Source: Gallibacterium trehalosifermentans
GTDB taxonomy: Bacteria > Pseudomonadota > Gammaproteobacteria > Enterobacterales > Pasteurellaceae
DNA: 64,000 bases
Assembly: GCF_042433055.1 (NCBI RefSeq)
Contig: NZ_JBHLWB010000008.1
Span: 62,001 to 126,000, forward strand
Reading direction: 5' to 3'
The translations under genes were made by a program, and so were the position numbers. Within the stretch, counting starts at the first letter, position 1, and each line of letters starts with the position of its first letter. Positions 17,173 to 25,182 of this stretch are shown in pieces. Under the pieces are notes generated by a model. The model was not told where the DNA came from and ran no database searches. It saw only the letters and a program-made list of their open reading frames with translations.

Positions 17173-17667
17173 ATGAAAAATAGTGTGAAATATGAATTTT
17201 GGGTAGGATTATTTCTATTATTAGGGATTAGTGCATTAGTTTTTTTAGGCTTAAAAGTCGCAAATATCCAAAGTTTTGGCGAGTCGCAAACATATCGAGT
17301 AACCGCAACTTTTGATAATATAGGCGGTTTAAAAGTACGCGCACCAGTTAAAATTGGTGGTGTTGTAATTGGTCGTGTGAGTGAGATTGCGTTAGATGCA
17401 AACACCTATTTGCCACAAGTAACGTTAATGATTGATGAAAAATATAACCAGATTCCAGATAACAGTTCACTTTCCATTAAAACGGCAGGATTATTAGGTG
17501 AGCAATATATTGCGCTAAATATTGGTTTTGATGACGGTGAAACGCCAATGCTAAAAGAGGGAAGCAAGATTACTGATACAAAATCAGCAATGGTACTAGA
17601 AGATTTGATTGGGCAGTTTTTGTATGGTGATAAAAAAGCGCCAGACACACCAGAAGAAATAAAATAG
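17173..17667 (+). CDS. mlaD: MCE-domain lipid-binding protein MlaD
   Basis: 164 residues: one N-terminal membrane anchor (about residues 10-29) and a single MCE domain with VTATFDNIGGLKVRAPVKIGGVVIGRV and the pore-loop segment KTAGLLGEQYIALN. The hexamer forms the periplasmic channel above MlaE and exchanges phospholipid with MlaC. AAGGATAAG precedes the ATG. Length is slightly shorter than E. coli MlaD (183). Confidence 0.93.
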   Translation: MKNSVKYEFWVGLFLLLGISALVFLGLKVANIQSFGESQTYRVTATFDNIGGLKVRAPVKIGGVVIGRVSEIALDANTYLPQVTLMIDEKYNQIPDNSSLSIKTAGLLGEQYIALNIGFDDGETPMLKEGSKITDTKSAMVLEDLIGQFLYGDKKAPDTPEEIK

Positions 17668-17688
17668 TTAATGCAGAGGAGAACAGGT

Positions 17689-18333
17689 ATGTTGAAACAT
17701 TATGTACAACGCGTCGTGAGAGTGATGATCACAACAGGGTTAATTTTAACCAGTTTTTTTGCAGTTGCAGAACAAAATCCCTATCAACTGATGCAACAAG
17801 CATCGGACAAATTGTTTGCAGATATTAGTGCAAGTCAAACGCAAATTAAACAAAACCCGAATTATTTACGGACTATCGTAAAACAAGATTTAATGCCTTA
17901 TGTACACGTAAAATATGCAGGTTCTTTGGTGTTGGGTAACTATTTTAAAACAGCTAGTGCAGAACAACGTGAAGCATTTTTTACCGCGTTTGGTAATTTT
18001 ATCGAGCAGTCTTATGCGCAAGTATTAACGTTCTATAATGGGCAAAAAGTGAGTATTGAGCCTGAAAAATCAGTTGACGGGAAAAATATCGTAAATATCC
18101 GTGTGGTAGTTGAACAAAATAATGGTGCGGCACCAATTAAATTAGATTTTAAATGGCGGAGAAATAGTAAAACTAATGAATGGCAAGCTTATGATATGGC
18201 AGCAGAGGGTGTCAGCATGGTTGAAACAAAGAAAAATGAATGGAGTGGTATATTACGTCAAAAAGGGATTGAAGTGTTGACCGCTCAAATTGAGCAATCC
18301 GCAAGCCTACCTGTAACCATAGATAAAAAATAA
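17689..18333 (+). CDS. mlaC: Periplasmic phospholipid-binding protein MlaC
   Basis: 214 residues from ATG 17689, preceded by AGAGGAG at 17675-17681; an in-frame ATG at 17671 lies in front of that site and is rejected. A signal peptide (about residues 1-28, ending AVA) precedes the Tgt2/MlaC domain, with the YVHVKYAGSLVLGNYFKTAS region and SVDGKNIVNIRV. MlaC shuttles phospholipid between the MlaA-porin complex in the outer membrane and MlaFEDB. mlaA is not in the window. Confidence 0.92.
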   Translation: MLKHYVQRVVRVMITTGLILTSFFAVAEQNPYQLMQQASDKLFADISASQTQIKQNPNYLRTIVKQDLMPYVHVKYAGSLVLGNYFKTASAEQREAFFTAFGNFIEQSYAQVLTFYNGQKVSIEPEKSVDGKNIVNIRVVVEQNNGAAPIKLDFKWRRNSKTNEWQAYDMAAEGVSMVETKKNEWSGILRQKGIEVLTAQIEQSASLPVTIDKK

Positions 18334-18334
18334 G

Positions 18335-18673
18335 ATGAGCAAGATGGAATTACAGTGGCAATTAGATACGCATGGGCAGTTGGCATGTGTTTCATTAATT
18401 GGTGTTTTAAATCGCCATACATTGTTGCCATTGTGGCAGCAACGTCAACAGTTTGTGTTACAACAACAAGTTCAACTTACTGATTGCCAAAAAATCGTTT
18501 GGGATCTCAAGCAAATCCGTCATATTGATTCTGCAGGGTTTGCTTTATTGACAGAGTTGTTAGCACTTAACCCAATGGAGCAGGTGCAATTAGCAAATGT
18601 CCCTGAACAATGTTTGAATTTAGCTGAACTTTTTTCATTAAAAACGTGGTTAACAAAATATATAACGAAATAG
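18335..18673 (+). CDS. mlaB: STAS-domain protein MlaB
   Basis: 112 residues with the STAS pattern VSLIGVLNRHTLLPLW, IVWDLKQIRHIDSAGFALLTEL. MlaB binds MlaF and stabilises the transporter. The conserved DSAG helix-cap segment is intact. The start could be 18335 or 18344 (MELQW); neither has a clear ribosome site, and the gene begins one base after the mlaC stop. Confidence 0.85.
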   Translation: MSKMELQWQLDTHGQLACVSLIGVLNRHTLLPLWQQRQQFVLQQQVQLTDCQKIVWDLKQIRHIDSAGFALLTELLALNPMEQVQLANVPEQCLNLAELFSLKTWLTKYITK

Positions 18674-18681
18674 GATAAATA

Positions 18682-18936
18682 ATGGAAGCAAAAGAGATTG
18701 AACAACTATTAAAACAAGAACTTGATTTAGACGAAGTCTATGTACGCGGTGAGAATGCCCATTTTGAAGTGATTGCGGTGAGTGATAAATTTGCTGAACT
18801 TTCACGGGTAAAACAACAACAAATGATTTATGCACCGTTGATGGAACATCTTGCGAGTAATGCGATTCATGCTTTAACGATAAAAACCTTTACGGTAGAT
18901 AAATGGAAAAGAGAAAAACTCTTTTTTAACCTATAA
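18682..18936 (+). CDS. ibaG: BolA-family protein IbaG
   Basis: 84 residues with the BolA fold: VYVRGENAHFEVIAVSDKFAELSRVKQQQMIYAPLMEHL and IHALTIKTFT. The short length and position right after mlaB fit IbaG (YrbA), which partners monothiol glutaredoxin in iron-sulfur and acid-stress functions. In E. coli murA follows; here the next gene is dnaE, about 90 bases downstream. Confidence 0.88.
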   Translation: MEAKEIEQLLKQELDLDEVYVRGENAHFEVIAVSDKFAELSRVKQQQMIYAPLMEHLASNAIHALTIKTFTVDKWKREKLFFNL

Positions 18937-19025
18937 TCCCATTTTTCAAATACATATGATGCGTTAGCGCTTGTCGTGTTGGCGCATTATCTTGATTCAT
19001 CACCTTTTATTTATCAGGAAAAATT

Positions 19026-22000
19026 ATGTCATCGCCAAAATTTGTTCATCTTCGTGTTCATAGTGATTTTTCAATGATCAACGGATTAGCTAAAGTCAAA
19101 AATTTAGTTGATGAATGCGCAAAAGATCAGATGGTGGCGATGGCATTAACTGATTTTACAAACTTCTGTGGGTTAGTGCGTTTTTATGGTGCAGCTTTGG
19201 GGAAAGGCATCAAACCCATTGTCGGTGCCGATGTGTTAGTGGATACCCCCGAACTTCCAGATGAGCCGTTTGAATTAACGTTACTTGCAAAAAATAATCA
19301 AGGTTATCAAAATATTACCTTACTTCTCTCTCGTGCATATCAACGAGGCTATAAAGAGAAACCGACCATCGAACGCCAATGGTTAGTAGAATATGCCGAA
19401 GGTATTATTATTCTTTCTGGTGGTAAAAATGGCGATATTGGTAAGTTTTTATTACGCGAAAATCAAATTGCGACGGAAGCCTGTTTAGATTTTTACCGCC
19501 AATATTTTCCTGATCATTTCTATCTTGCGGTAAGTCGTACGGGACGTAGTGATGAGGCGCGTTATGTGGATCGCGCTGTAGCCTTGGCTGAACAGCATCA
19601 ACTACCGCTGGTGGCAACGAATGATGTCATGTTTCTTCATGAAGATGATTTTGAGGCGCATGAAATTCGGGTAGCGATTCACGATATTGTTACCTTAGAC
19701 GATCCCAACCGTCCTAAAATTTATACACCGCAACAATATTTCCGCACTCAACAAGAAATGTGTGAGTTATTCTCTGACTTACCTGAAGCGTTAGAAAATA
19801 CCGTATGTATTGCGCAACGTTGTAATGTAACGATTCGATTAGGTGAATATTTCTTACCGCAATTCCCAACGGGTGAACTAAGTACGGAAGATTTTTTAAT
19901 TCAAAAATCACGTATCGGTTTAGAGCAGCGTTTAGCTGTATTGTTCCCTGATGAAGAGGTGCGTAAACAGCGCAGACCTGAATATGATGAACGCTTGGAA
20001 ACAGAATTAAATGTAATAAACCAAATGGGGTTCCCTGGCTACTTCTTGATCGTGATGGAGTTTATTCAATGGTCAAAAGATAACAATATCCCAGTTGGAC
20101 CAGGGCGAGGTTCTGGTGCGGGATCCTTGGTTGCCTATGCCTTACGCATTACCGATCTTGATCCGCTGGAATTTGATTTGCTTTTTGAGCGTTTCTTAAA
20201 CCCAGAACGGGTATCTATGCCTGACTTTGACGTTGATTTCTGTATGGACGGGCGAGATCGTGTTATTGAACACGTTGCTGAAATGTATGGACGTGAAGCG
20301 GTGTCGCAAATTATTACTTTTGGTTCGATGGCGGCTAAAGCGGTTATTCGAGATGTGGGGCGAGTATTAGGTCATGCTTATGGTTTTGTCGATCGCATTG
20401 CTAAATTAATTCCAGCTGATCCAGGAATGACGCTACAAAAAGCATTTGATTTAGAGCCTAAACTTGTTGAAGTTTATGATAGCGATGAAGAAGTCAAAGA
20501 ATTAATTGATATGGCGCGCAAACTGGAGGGCGTTACCCGTAATGCAGGAAAACACGCAGGTGGTGTGGTAATTGCGCCAACTAAGATTACAGACTTCTCG
20601 GCAATTTATTGTGATTCAGAAGGGAAACACCCTGTTACCCACTTTGATAAAAATGATGTTGAATATGCAGGTTTAGTAAAATTTGACTTCTTAGGCTTAC
20701 GCACCTTAACCATTATCCAATGGGCAGTGGATATGATTAATGAAAGAATGCGCCGAGAGGGAAAACCTGAAGTCGATATTCATCATATTCCACTTGATGA
20801 CGAAAAAGCGTTTAAATTACTGCTTGATGCACAAACCACTGCGGTGTTTCAGTTAGAATCTCGAGGCATGAAAGATCTCATTCGCCGCTTAAAACCTGAC
20901 TGTTTTGAAGATATTATCGCTTTAGTGGCGTTATTCCGACCAGGTCCGCTACAATCAGGCATGGTGGATAACTTTATTCGCCGTAAGCATGGTGAAGAAC
21001 AAATTTCCTATCCAGATGCTGAGTATCAACATGAATCACTTAAATCCATTTTAGAACCAACCTATGGGATTATCTTATATCAAGAACAGGTGATGCAGAT
21101 TGCTCAAGTCTTAGCGGGCTATACGCTAGGGGGTGCAGATTTATTACGCCGTGCGATGGGGAAAAAGAAACCAGAAGAAATGGCAAAACAACGTTCGGTA
21201 TTTAAAGAGGGAGCGATTAAAAACGGCGTTGATGGCGAGTTAGCAATGAAAATCTTTGACTTAGTAGAGAAATTTGCGGGCTATGGTTTCAATAAGTCGC
21301 ATTCTGCTGCCTATGCGTTAGTGTCTTATCAAACGTTATGGTTAAAGGCGCATTATCCTGCGGAATTTATGGCAGCAGTAATGACGTCAGAAATGGATAA
21401 AGTCGAAAAAATTGTCAATTTCTACGATGAAAGTTTACGCATTGGATTAAAAGTAGTTCCACCAGATATTAACCAAGGCAAATACCATTTCAGTGTGAAT
21501 GAAAAAGGCGAAATTGTTTATGGTATTGGGGCGATCAAAAGTGTTGGTGAAGCAGCAATAGAAAGCATTATTGCGGCACGAGACAGTGGTGGGCGATTTA
21601 GAGATGTGTTTGATCTTTGTGCGAGAATTGATTTGAAAAAGATCAACCGCCGAGCGTTAGAAAATCTCATCAAAGCGGGGGCGTTGGATAAACTTGGACC
21701 GCACCGTGCAGCACTTTCTCTTAATTTAGATGATGCGTTAAAAGCATCTGATCAGCATGCTAAAGATGAAGCGTTAGGGCAGGCAGATATGTTTGGGGTA
21801 TTAACCAGCTCACCAAAAGACGTTGAGCAGGCGTATGCAAATACACCAAAATGGACACAAAAAATGATCTTGGAGGGGGAACAAGAAACCCTCGGATTAT
21901 ATTTAAGCAGCCACCCAATTAGTCCTTATGTGAAAGAGCTTTCTCATTACAGTAATCGTTTAGCGGAAGTATCCGTTACTCGCCGCAATGAATCCGTAAC

Positions 22001-22499
22001 GGTGAGTGGTTTAGTGGTAAATTTCCGCACGGTCCTCACCAAACGAGGCAATCGTTTAGGCATTATTACGCTAGATGATCGCTCTGCACGTCTGGACATT
22101 ACGCTTTTCTCTGATCCATTAACTGAGTTTGAGTCTAAAATTCATAAAGACCAGATTTTAATTGTCAGTGGTTCGGTGCTACCCGATGACTTTACGGGGG
22201 GTATCCGCATGATAGGGCGTGAAGTCAGTACCTTAGAAGAGATGCGGCAAAAATTTGTCAAAAGTTTAGCGATTGCCTTAAAAGAAGAGCAACTCACTAG
22301 TCAATTTATCGACCGCTTCAAACAAATTATTACGCCATATGCACAAGGCACAACGCCAATTCATATCTATTATGACAGCCCAAAAGGTCGGGCAATGTTA
22401 ACGTTAGGGGTAGAATGGCATATTACCCCTCATGATGATTTAATTTCAGAACTTACCACCCTGATTGGTGAAGAACAAGTTGAATTGGAGTTTAGTTAG
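19026..22499 (+). CDS. dnaE: DNA polymerase III alpha subunit
   Basis: 1157 residues, the usual length for gammaproteobacterial DnaE (1160). The N-terminal PHP domain starts FVHLRVHSDFSMINGLAKV; the polymerase active site carries PGRGSGAGSLVAYAL and the catalytic aspartates in MPDFDVDFCMDGRDRV; then come the helix-hairpin-helix region (DKLGPHRAALS), a clamp-binding stretch QADMFGVL, and an OB-fold beginning near VTVSGLVVNFRTVLTKRG. AGGAAAAAT precedes the ATG. It encodes the replicative polymerase core. A convergent terminator separates it from the Slam gene. Confidence 0.97.
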   Translation: MSSPKFVHLRVHSDFSMINGLAKVKNLVDECAKDQMVAMALTDFTNFCGLVRFYGAALGKGIKPIVGADVLVDTPELPDEPFELTLLAKNNQGYQNITLLLSRAYQRGYKEKPTIERQWLVEYAEGIIILSGGKNGDIGKFLLRENQIATEACLDFYRQYFPDHFYLAVSRTGRSDEARYVDRAVALAEQHQLPLVATNDVMFLHEDDFEAHEIRVAIHDIVTLDDPNRPKIYTPQQYFRTQQEMCELFSDLPEALENTVCIAQRCNVTIRLGEYFLPQFPTGELSTEDFLIQKSRIGLEQRLAVLFPDEEVRKQRRPEYDERLETELNVINQMGFPGYFLIVMEFIQWSKDNNIPVGPGRGSGAGSLVAYALRITDLDPLEFDLLFERFLNPERVSMPDFDVDFCMDGRDRVIEHVAEMYGREAVSQIITFGSMAAKAVIRDVGRVLGHAYGFVDRIAKLIPADPGMTLQKAFDLEPKLVEVYDSDEEVKELIDMARKLEGVTRNAGKHAGGVVIAPTKITDFSAIYCDSEGKHPVTHFDKNDVEYAGLVKFDFLGLRTLTIIQWAVDMINERMRREGKPEVDIHHIPLDDEKAFKLLLDAQTTAVFQLESRGMKDLIRRLKPDCFEDIIALVALFRPGPLQSGMVDNFIRRKHGEEQISYPDAEYQHESLKSILEPTYGIILYQEQVMQIAQVLAGYTLGGADLLRRAMGKKKPEEMAKQRSVFKEGAIKNGVDGELAMKIFDLVEKFAGYGFNKSHSAAYALVSYQTLWLKAHYPAEFMAAVMTSEMDKVEKIVNFYDESLRIGLKVVPPDINQGKYHFSVNEKGEIVYGIGAIKSVGEAAIESIIAARDSGGRFRDVFDLCARIDLKKINRRALENLIKAGALDKLGPHRAALSLNLDDALKASDQHAKDEALGQADMFGVLTSSPKDVEQAYANTPKWTQKMILEGEQETLGLYLSSHPISPYVKELSHYSNRLAEVSVTRRNESVTVSGLVVNFRTVLTKRGNRLGIITLDDRSARLDITLFSDPLTEFESKIHKDQILIVSGSVLPDDFTGGIRMIGREVSTLEEMRQKFVKSLAIALKEEQLTSQFIDRFKQIITPYAQGTTPIHIYYDSPKGRAMLTLGVEWHITPHDDLISELTTLIGEEQVELEFS

Positions 22500-22509
22500 C
22501 TGACAAATT

Positions 22510-22535
22510 CGTGAGCGGAAATTAATCCGCTCATG
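22510..22535. terminator. Convergent hairpin between dnaE and the Slam gene
   Basis: TGAGCGGA (22512-22519) pairs perfectly with TCCGCTCA (22526-22533) around AATTAA, extended by one or two weaker pairs. It lies between convergent stops; A/T-rich flanks on both sides allow termination in either direction. Confidence 0.6.
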
Positions 22536-22543
22536 AATAAAAA

Positions 22544-23971
22544 TTAAAATATCTTTCCAACGGTAAGAAAAATCATATGATTTTTCCTAGAGTAAAAAAC
22601 AGGAATATTGCTATCAATTTGTTGATAATGAAAATGTAATTTAGGTAGAAATCCTTGCCATACTAATTTCGGCGACCAAAGGGCATAATCTATTTGATAT
22701 TCTTGATCTTTCCTTTCATATTGCAACAGATAATGTGGTGCAGCGAAATGTCGTTGGGCATAACGCAAGGTAAGTTGATTACCTACGATATGATTGACAT
22801 ATTGCCCACCAAGCATAATTTGCCATTTTTTCGATGAAGAGGCTTTTTCGTTGACGACATCTCGTTGCACATTTAACCCTGTAAATAGTGTTGTAGAGGG
22901 TAATATTTTCCATGACAAAATAGTAAGTGCATCAAATTGCTGCCCATTATAGCGCTTTGCTAGTAAGGTATCTTGATAGCGCTTATGCGTGTAAGTAAAT
23001 TGATTTTGCAGAGCATAGTTGTCTGGAAAGCGTTGATAATGGGTGAGGCGCCCACCGATATAATCACTATAATGTGAATGGGCAAACCAGTTCTTTTCGA
23101 TAAATGGGGTAATTTGCCAACCTGATAACGCGCGCTGATAGAGATAACTTAACCCTAAATGGAGCGTTTGTTCATTATAATCTTGATTATTCCAATAATA
23201 GATGCCGTTATAGTGCAGTTCTGGTTGAATGAAATGGTGATCTTTTAATGGGATCAATCGTTGCACCCCAATTTGGTATTTTATTCCGTTAGCTTTTTGG
23301 GGAAGGCTATCCGCTGTTTTAATAAAACGCTTGCCATTCAGTTCAATGGTTTTTGCGGAAGATGCCTGATTGACATTATCGGTTTGGATATATTGAAAAT
23401 TTACCTCTATTTGCCAGCGCTGTTGTTTTTGTAATGCGTCATAATATTGCTGTGCCAGCGTTTGCACTGTGCCAGAAAGGAAAGGTAACACGTGTTGCAG
23501 TTGTTTGCTTGCAGAGCGATATTGAAAATCTTCAAATAAGGTAATGGCAAAATCGAAACGAGGATAAATAATGTTAGGGTGTTGTTTGAGTAGCGCTCGA
23601 TAATGATAAATTGCCGTAGCGTAATCCTGCTTTGCATAATAGACATTAGCTAAAGCATAATGTACCAGTCCTTGATCATAGGTTGGTAGTTGCTGATATT
23701 GTAAGAGCAGATCAGGTAATTTATCCCATTGCTGCTGCATAATGGCTTGGTTGATCTGCCCTACTAACTGAGTTGATGGTATCGTTTGTGAATAGGCTAA
23801 TTTTGCTTTTCTGGGGGCAGATAAAGGCCGCAACGGATTATTGTTACTTAAGATCACTGGCGTAAATTCAATAGATTGGTGTAATTCAGGATATGGCTTC
23901 TCCTCATTGATATTCTGAGCAATAGCAGAAAATGAAAAGAATAAGAGTGAGGTAATAAAAAGTCGCTTCAT
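22544..23971 (-). CDS. Slam-family outer-membrane surface lipoprotein translocator
   Basis: 475 residues: signal peptide (about 1-18, ending AIA), an N-terminal alpha-helical TPR-like domain (about 80-185, with YALANVYYAKQDYATAIYHYRALLKQHPN), then a C-terminal beta-barrel (about 195-475) rich in alternating aromatic strands and ending in phenylalanine (VGKIF), the usual outer-membrane barrel terminus. This is the Slam (formerly DUF560) architecture. Slam proteins carry specific lipoproteins across the outer membrane to the cell surface. AGGAAG precedes the ATG. It lies 61 bases downstream of a TbpB-like lipoprotein gene on the same strand, its likely client. The family call rests on domain layout and motif memory, not on a search. 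Confidence 0.85.
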   Translation of the reverse strand: MKRLFITSLLFFSFSAIAQNINEEKPYPELHQSIEFTPVILSNNNPLRPLSAPRKAKLAYSQTIPSTQLVGQINQAIMQQQWDKLPDLLLQYQQLPTYDQGLVHYALANVYYAKQDYATAIYHYRALLKQHPNIIYPRFDFAITLFEDFQYRSASKQLQHVLPFLSGTVQTLAQQYYDALQKQQRWQIEVNFQYIQTDNVNQASSAKTIELNGKRFIKTADSLPQKANGIKYQIGVQRLIPLKDHHFIQPELHYNGIYYWNNQDYNEQTLHLGLSYLYQRALSGWQITPFIEKNWFAHSHYSDYIGGRLTHYQRFPDNYALQNQFTYTHKRYQDTLLAKRYNGQQFDALTILSWKILPSTTLFTGLNVQRDVVNEKASSSKKWQIMLGGQYVNHIVGNQLTLRYAQRHFAAPHYLLQYERKDQEYQIDYALWSPKLVWQGFLPKLHFHYQQIDSNIPVFYSRKNHMIFLTVGKIF

Positions 23972-23994
23972 TTGATCTTCCTAAGAAACAGAGA

Positions 23995-24023
23995 AATGCC
24001 GCTGTATGATGTACAACGGCATT
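23995..24023 (-). terminator. Intergenic hairpin between the lipoprotein gene and the Slam gene
   Basis: A 12-bp stem with one mismatch (23995-24006 with 24012-24023) and a 5-base loop, without a U run on the minus strand. It may attenuate readthrough or stabilise the lipoprotein mRNA so that client exceeds translocator. Confidence 0.5.
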
Positions 24024-24839
24024 GCGTGAACATTATTGTTTTGTGCCAGCAACGGCAAAAACAACACCTCTTACTTGCCCCTCATATCGATGTTGTGTTC
24101 CGCCATTGGTTCTCACTGCATGAGGTAATTCTTTATCAAGATAAACTTCGCCAGCAATATTTTCAGCATTACTGCCAAATAAGCCGACGGTATATTTCCC
24201 CGCCACTTCATTATTGATAGAAGCCTGCGATGAGATGATGGATTCTGAAGAACGAGAAATGAGTTGCCCTGCAGTAATTTGCCCCTCATTGAGCTGAATA
24301 TCTGGTAAATTGTTGGCTAATTGATAGATTCGACCTGAGCCAGTGCGGTTAGTAAAGTTAATACTATATTCAAATTTCCCCTTATTATCGGCATTAAAGG
24401 CTTCACCTGTATAAGTTGCATTGCCTTCAGTCGGAATTTGTTTTGTTGTTTCCCCTACAATCTCATTTACGCGGAAAGAACCGCCACGTGTAAATTTTTC
24501 GTCGCTAGTGGAAGCTGCAAGATAGTTGCGCGTGTAGATGGTGGAATAAGTTTGCTTATAAATATATTCATCGCCAGCTAAGATACCATCATCAGAAGTT
24601 TGATCTTCAGGATTGGTCGCACGTCTCACTAGGATTAAAGGGCGTTTATTGAAGCCCTCATTAAGGGTTGCATCAGAGTTTTTGGTAATGTAGATAGAGT
24701 GGTTGTTATCTTGTTTAGAGGTAGAAACCTTTAGTTCACCCTCAGTAGCCATGAGTTCATCAAGCTTTGCATTAATAATTGAGATAACTTCTTTTTGTTT
24801 CTCTAATGTGCTTTCAGTATCATCTAATTTTGTACGCAG

Positions 24840-24965
24840 ATCCGTTACTTCGTTTTCCGCTTCAGTTTTAGCGGTTTCTATCTCATTTAATTGTTTGCGG
24901 AGATTATCTGCTTTGTTTTCTGCCTCAGTTTTAGCCGTTTCTATTTCACTTAATTGTTCACGGAG
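24840..24965 (-). repeat. Two tandem 63-bp repeats in the coiled-coil stalk
   Basis: Two units (24903-24965 and 24840-24902) each encode 21 residues, exactly three heptads, sharing the core EIETAKTEAEN. Copy-number change would lengthen or shorten the stalk in frame. Confidence 0.75.
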
Positions 24966-25086
24966 ATCTGCGATTGCCTGTTTTGTCTTTTCGGCTTCTT
25001 CTGCTTTCTCTTTTTCTGCTTGTTCTAACTGTTTCTGCAGTTGTTGTAACTTAGCTTCTTGTGCTGCTTGCGAGCTTTTCGAGCTA

Positions 25087-25096
25087 CCCCCCCCCC
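25087..25096 (-). repeat. Homopolymeric G tract (10 G on the coding strand), phase-variation switch
   Basis: Ten consecutive C on the plus strand, read as G within the coding sequence just after the lipobox. Eight or eleven bases would restore the frame; nine or ten do not. It is the only homopolymer of this length I saw in the window. Confidence 0.85.
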
Positions 25097-25182
25097 ACTA
25101 CTGCAAGCAGCTAAACTAACACATAAACAAGCAAGCATAATTTTTGAGTATGACATAATATTCTCCTAATTAAGATTGTTAA

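Larger units (their letters stand above)
24033..25156 (-). pseudogene. Phase-variable TbpB-like surface lipoprotein, out of frame in this sequence
   Basis: Reading from ATG 25156 (AGGAGA five bases upstream) gives a lipoprotein signal with lipobox SLAAC (Cys18), then SS and a run of ten G (25087-25096 as C on the plus strand). With ten G the frame runs into a stop at 25025-25027 after 43 codons. With eight or eleven G the frame joins an open stretch down to the stop at 24033, giving 373-374 residues. That protein has a Ser-rich linker, a coiled-coil of about 110 residues including two 21-residue repeats, and a C-terminal domain of about 235 residues with TbpB/Slam-client marks (GNATYTGEAF, GKFEYSINF, VGLFGSNAENIAGEV) ending VVFAVAGTKQ. 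An internal ATG at 24752 would lack a signal peptide. I interpret this as a contingency gene in the OFF state, not a decayed gene, because both sides of the tract are intact. Confidence 0.82.

Noticed and set aside
18940..19000. Possible hairpin with ATGCG/CGCAT arms between ibaG and dnaE
   Set aside because: Only five paired bases around a long loop and no T run; too weak to call a terminator.
24703..25119. Long plus-strand open frame with Ser/Phe/Cys-rich translation over the lipoprotein gene
   Set aside because: It is the antisense of the coiled-coil coding region; composition is low-complexity and there is no ribosome site or family feature.
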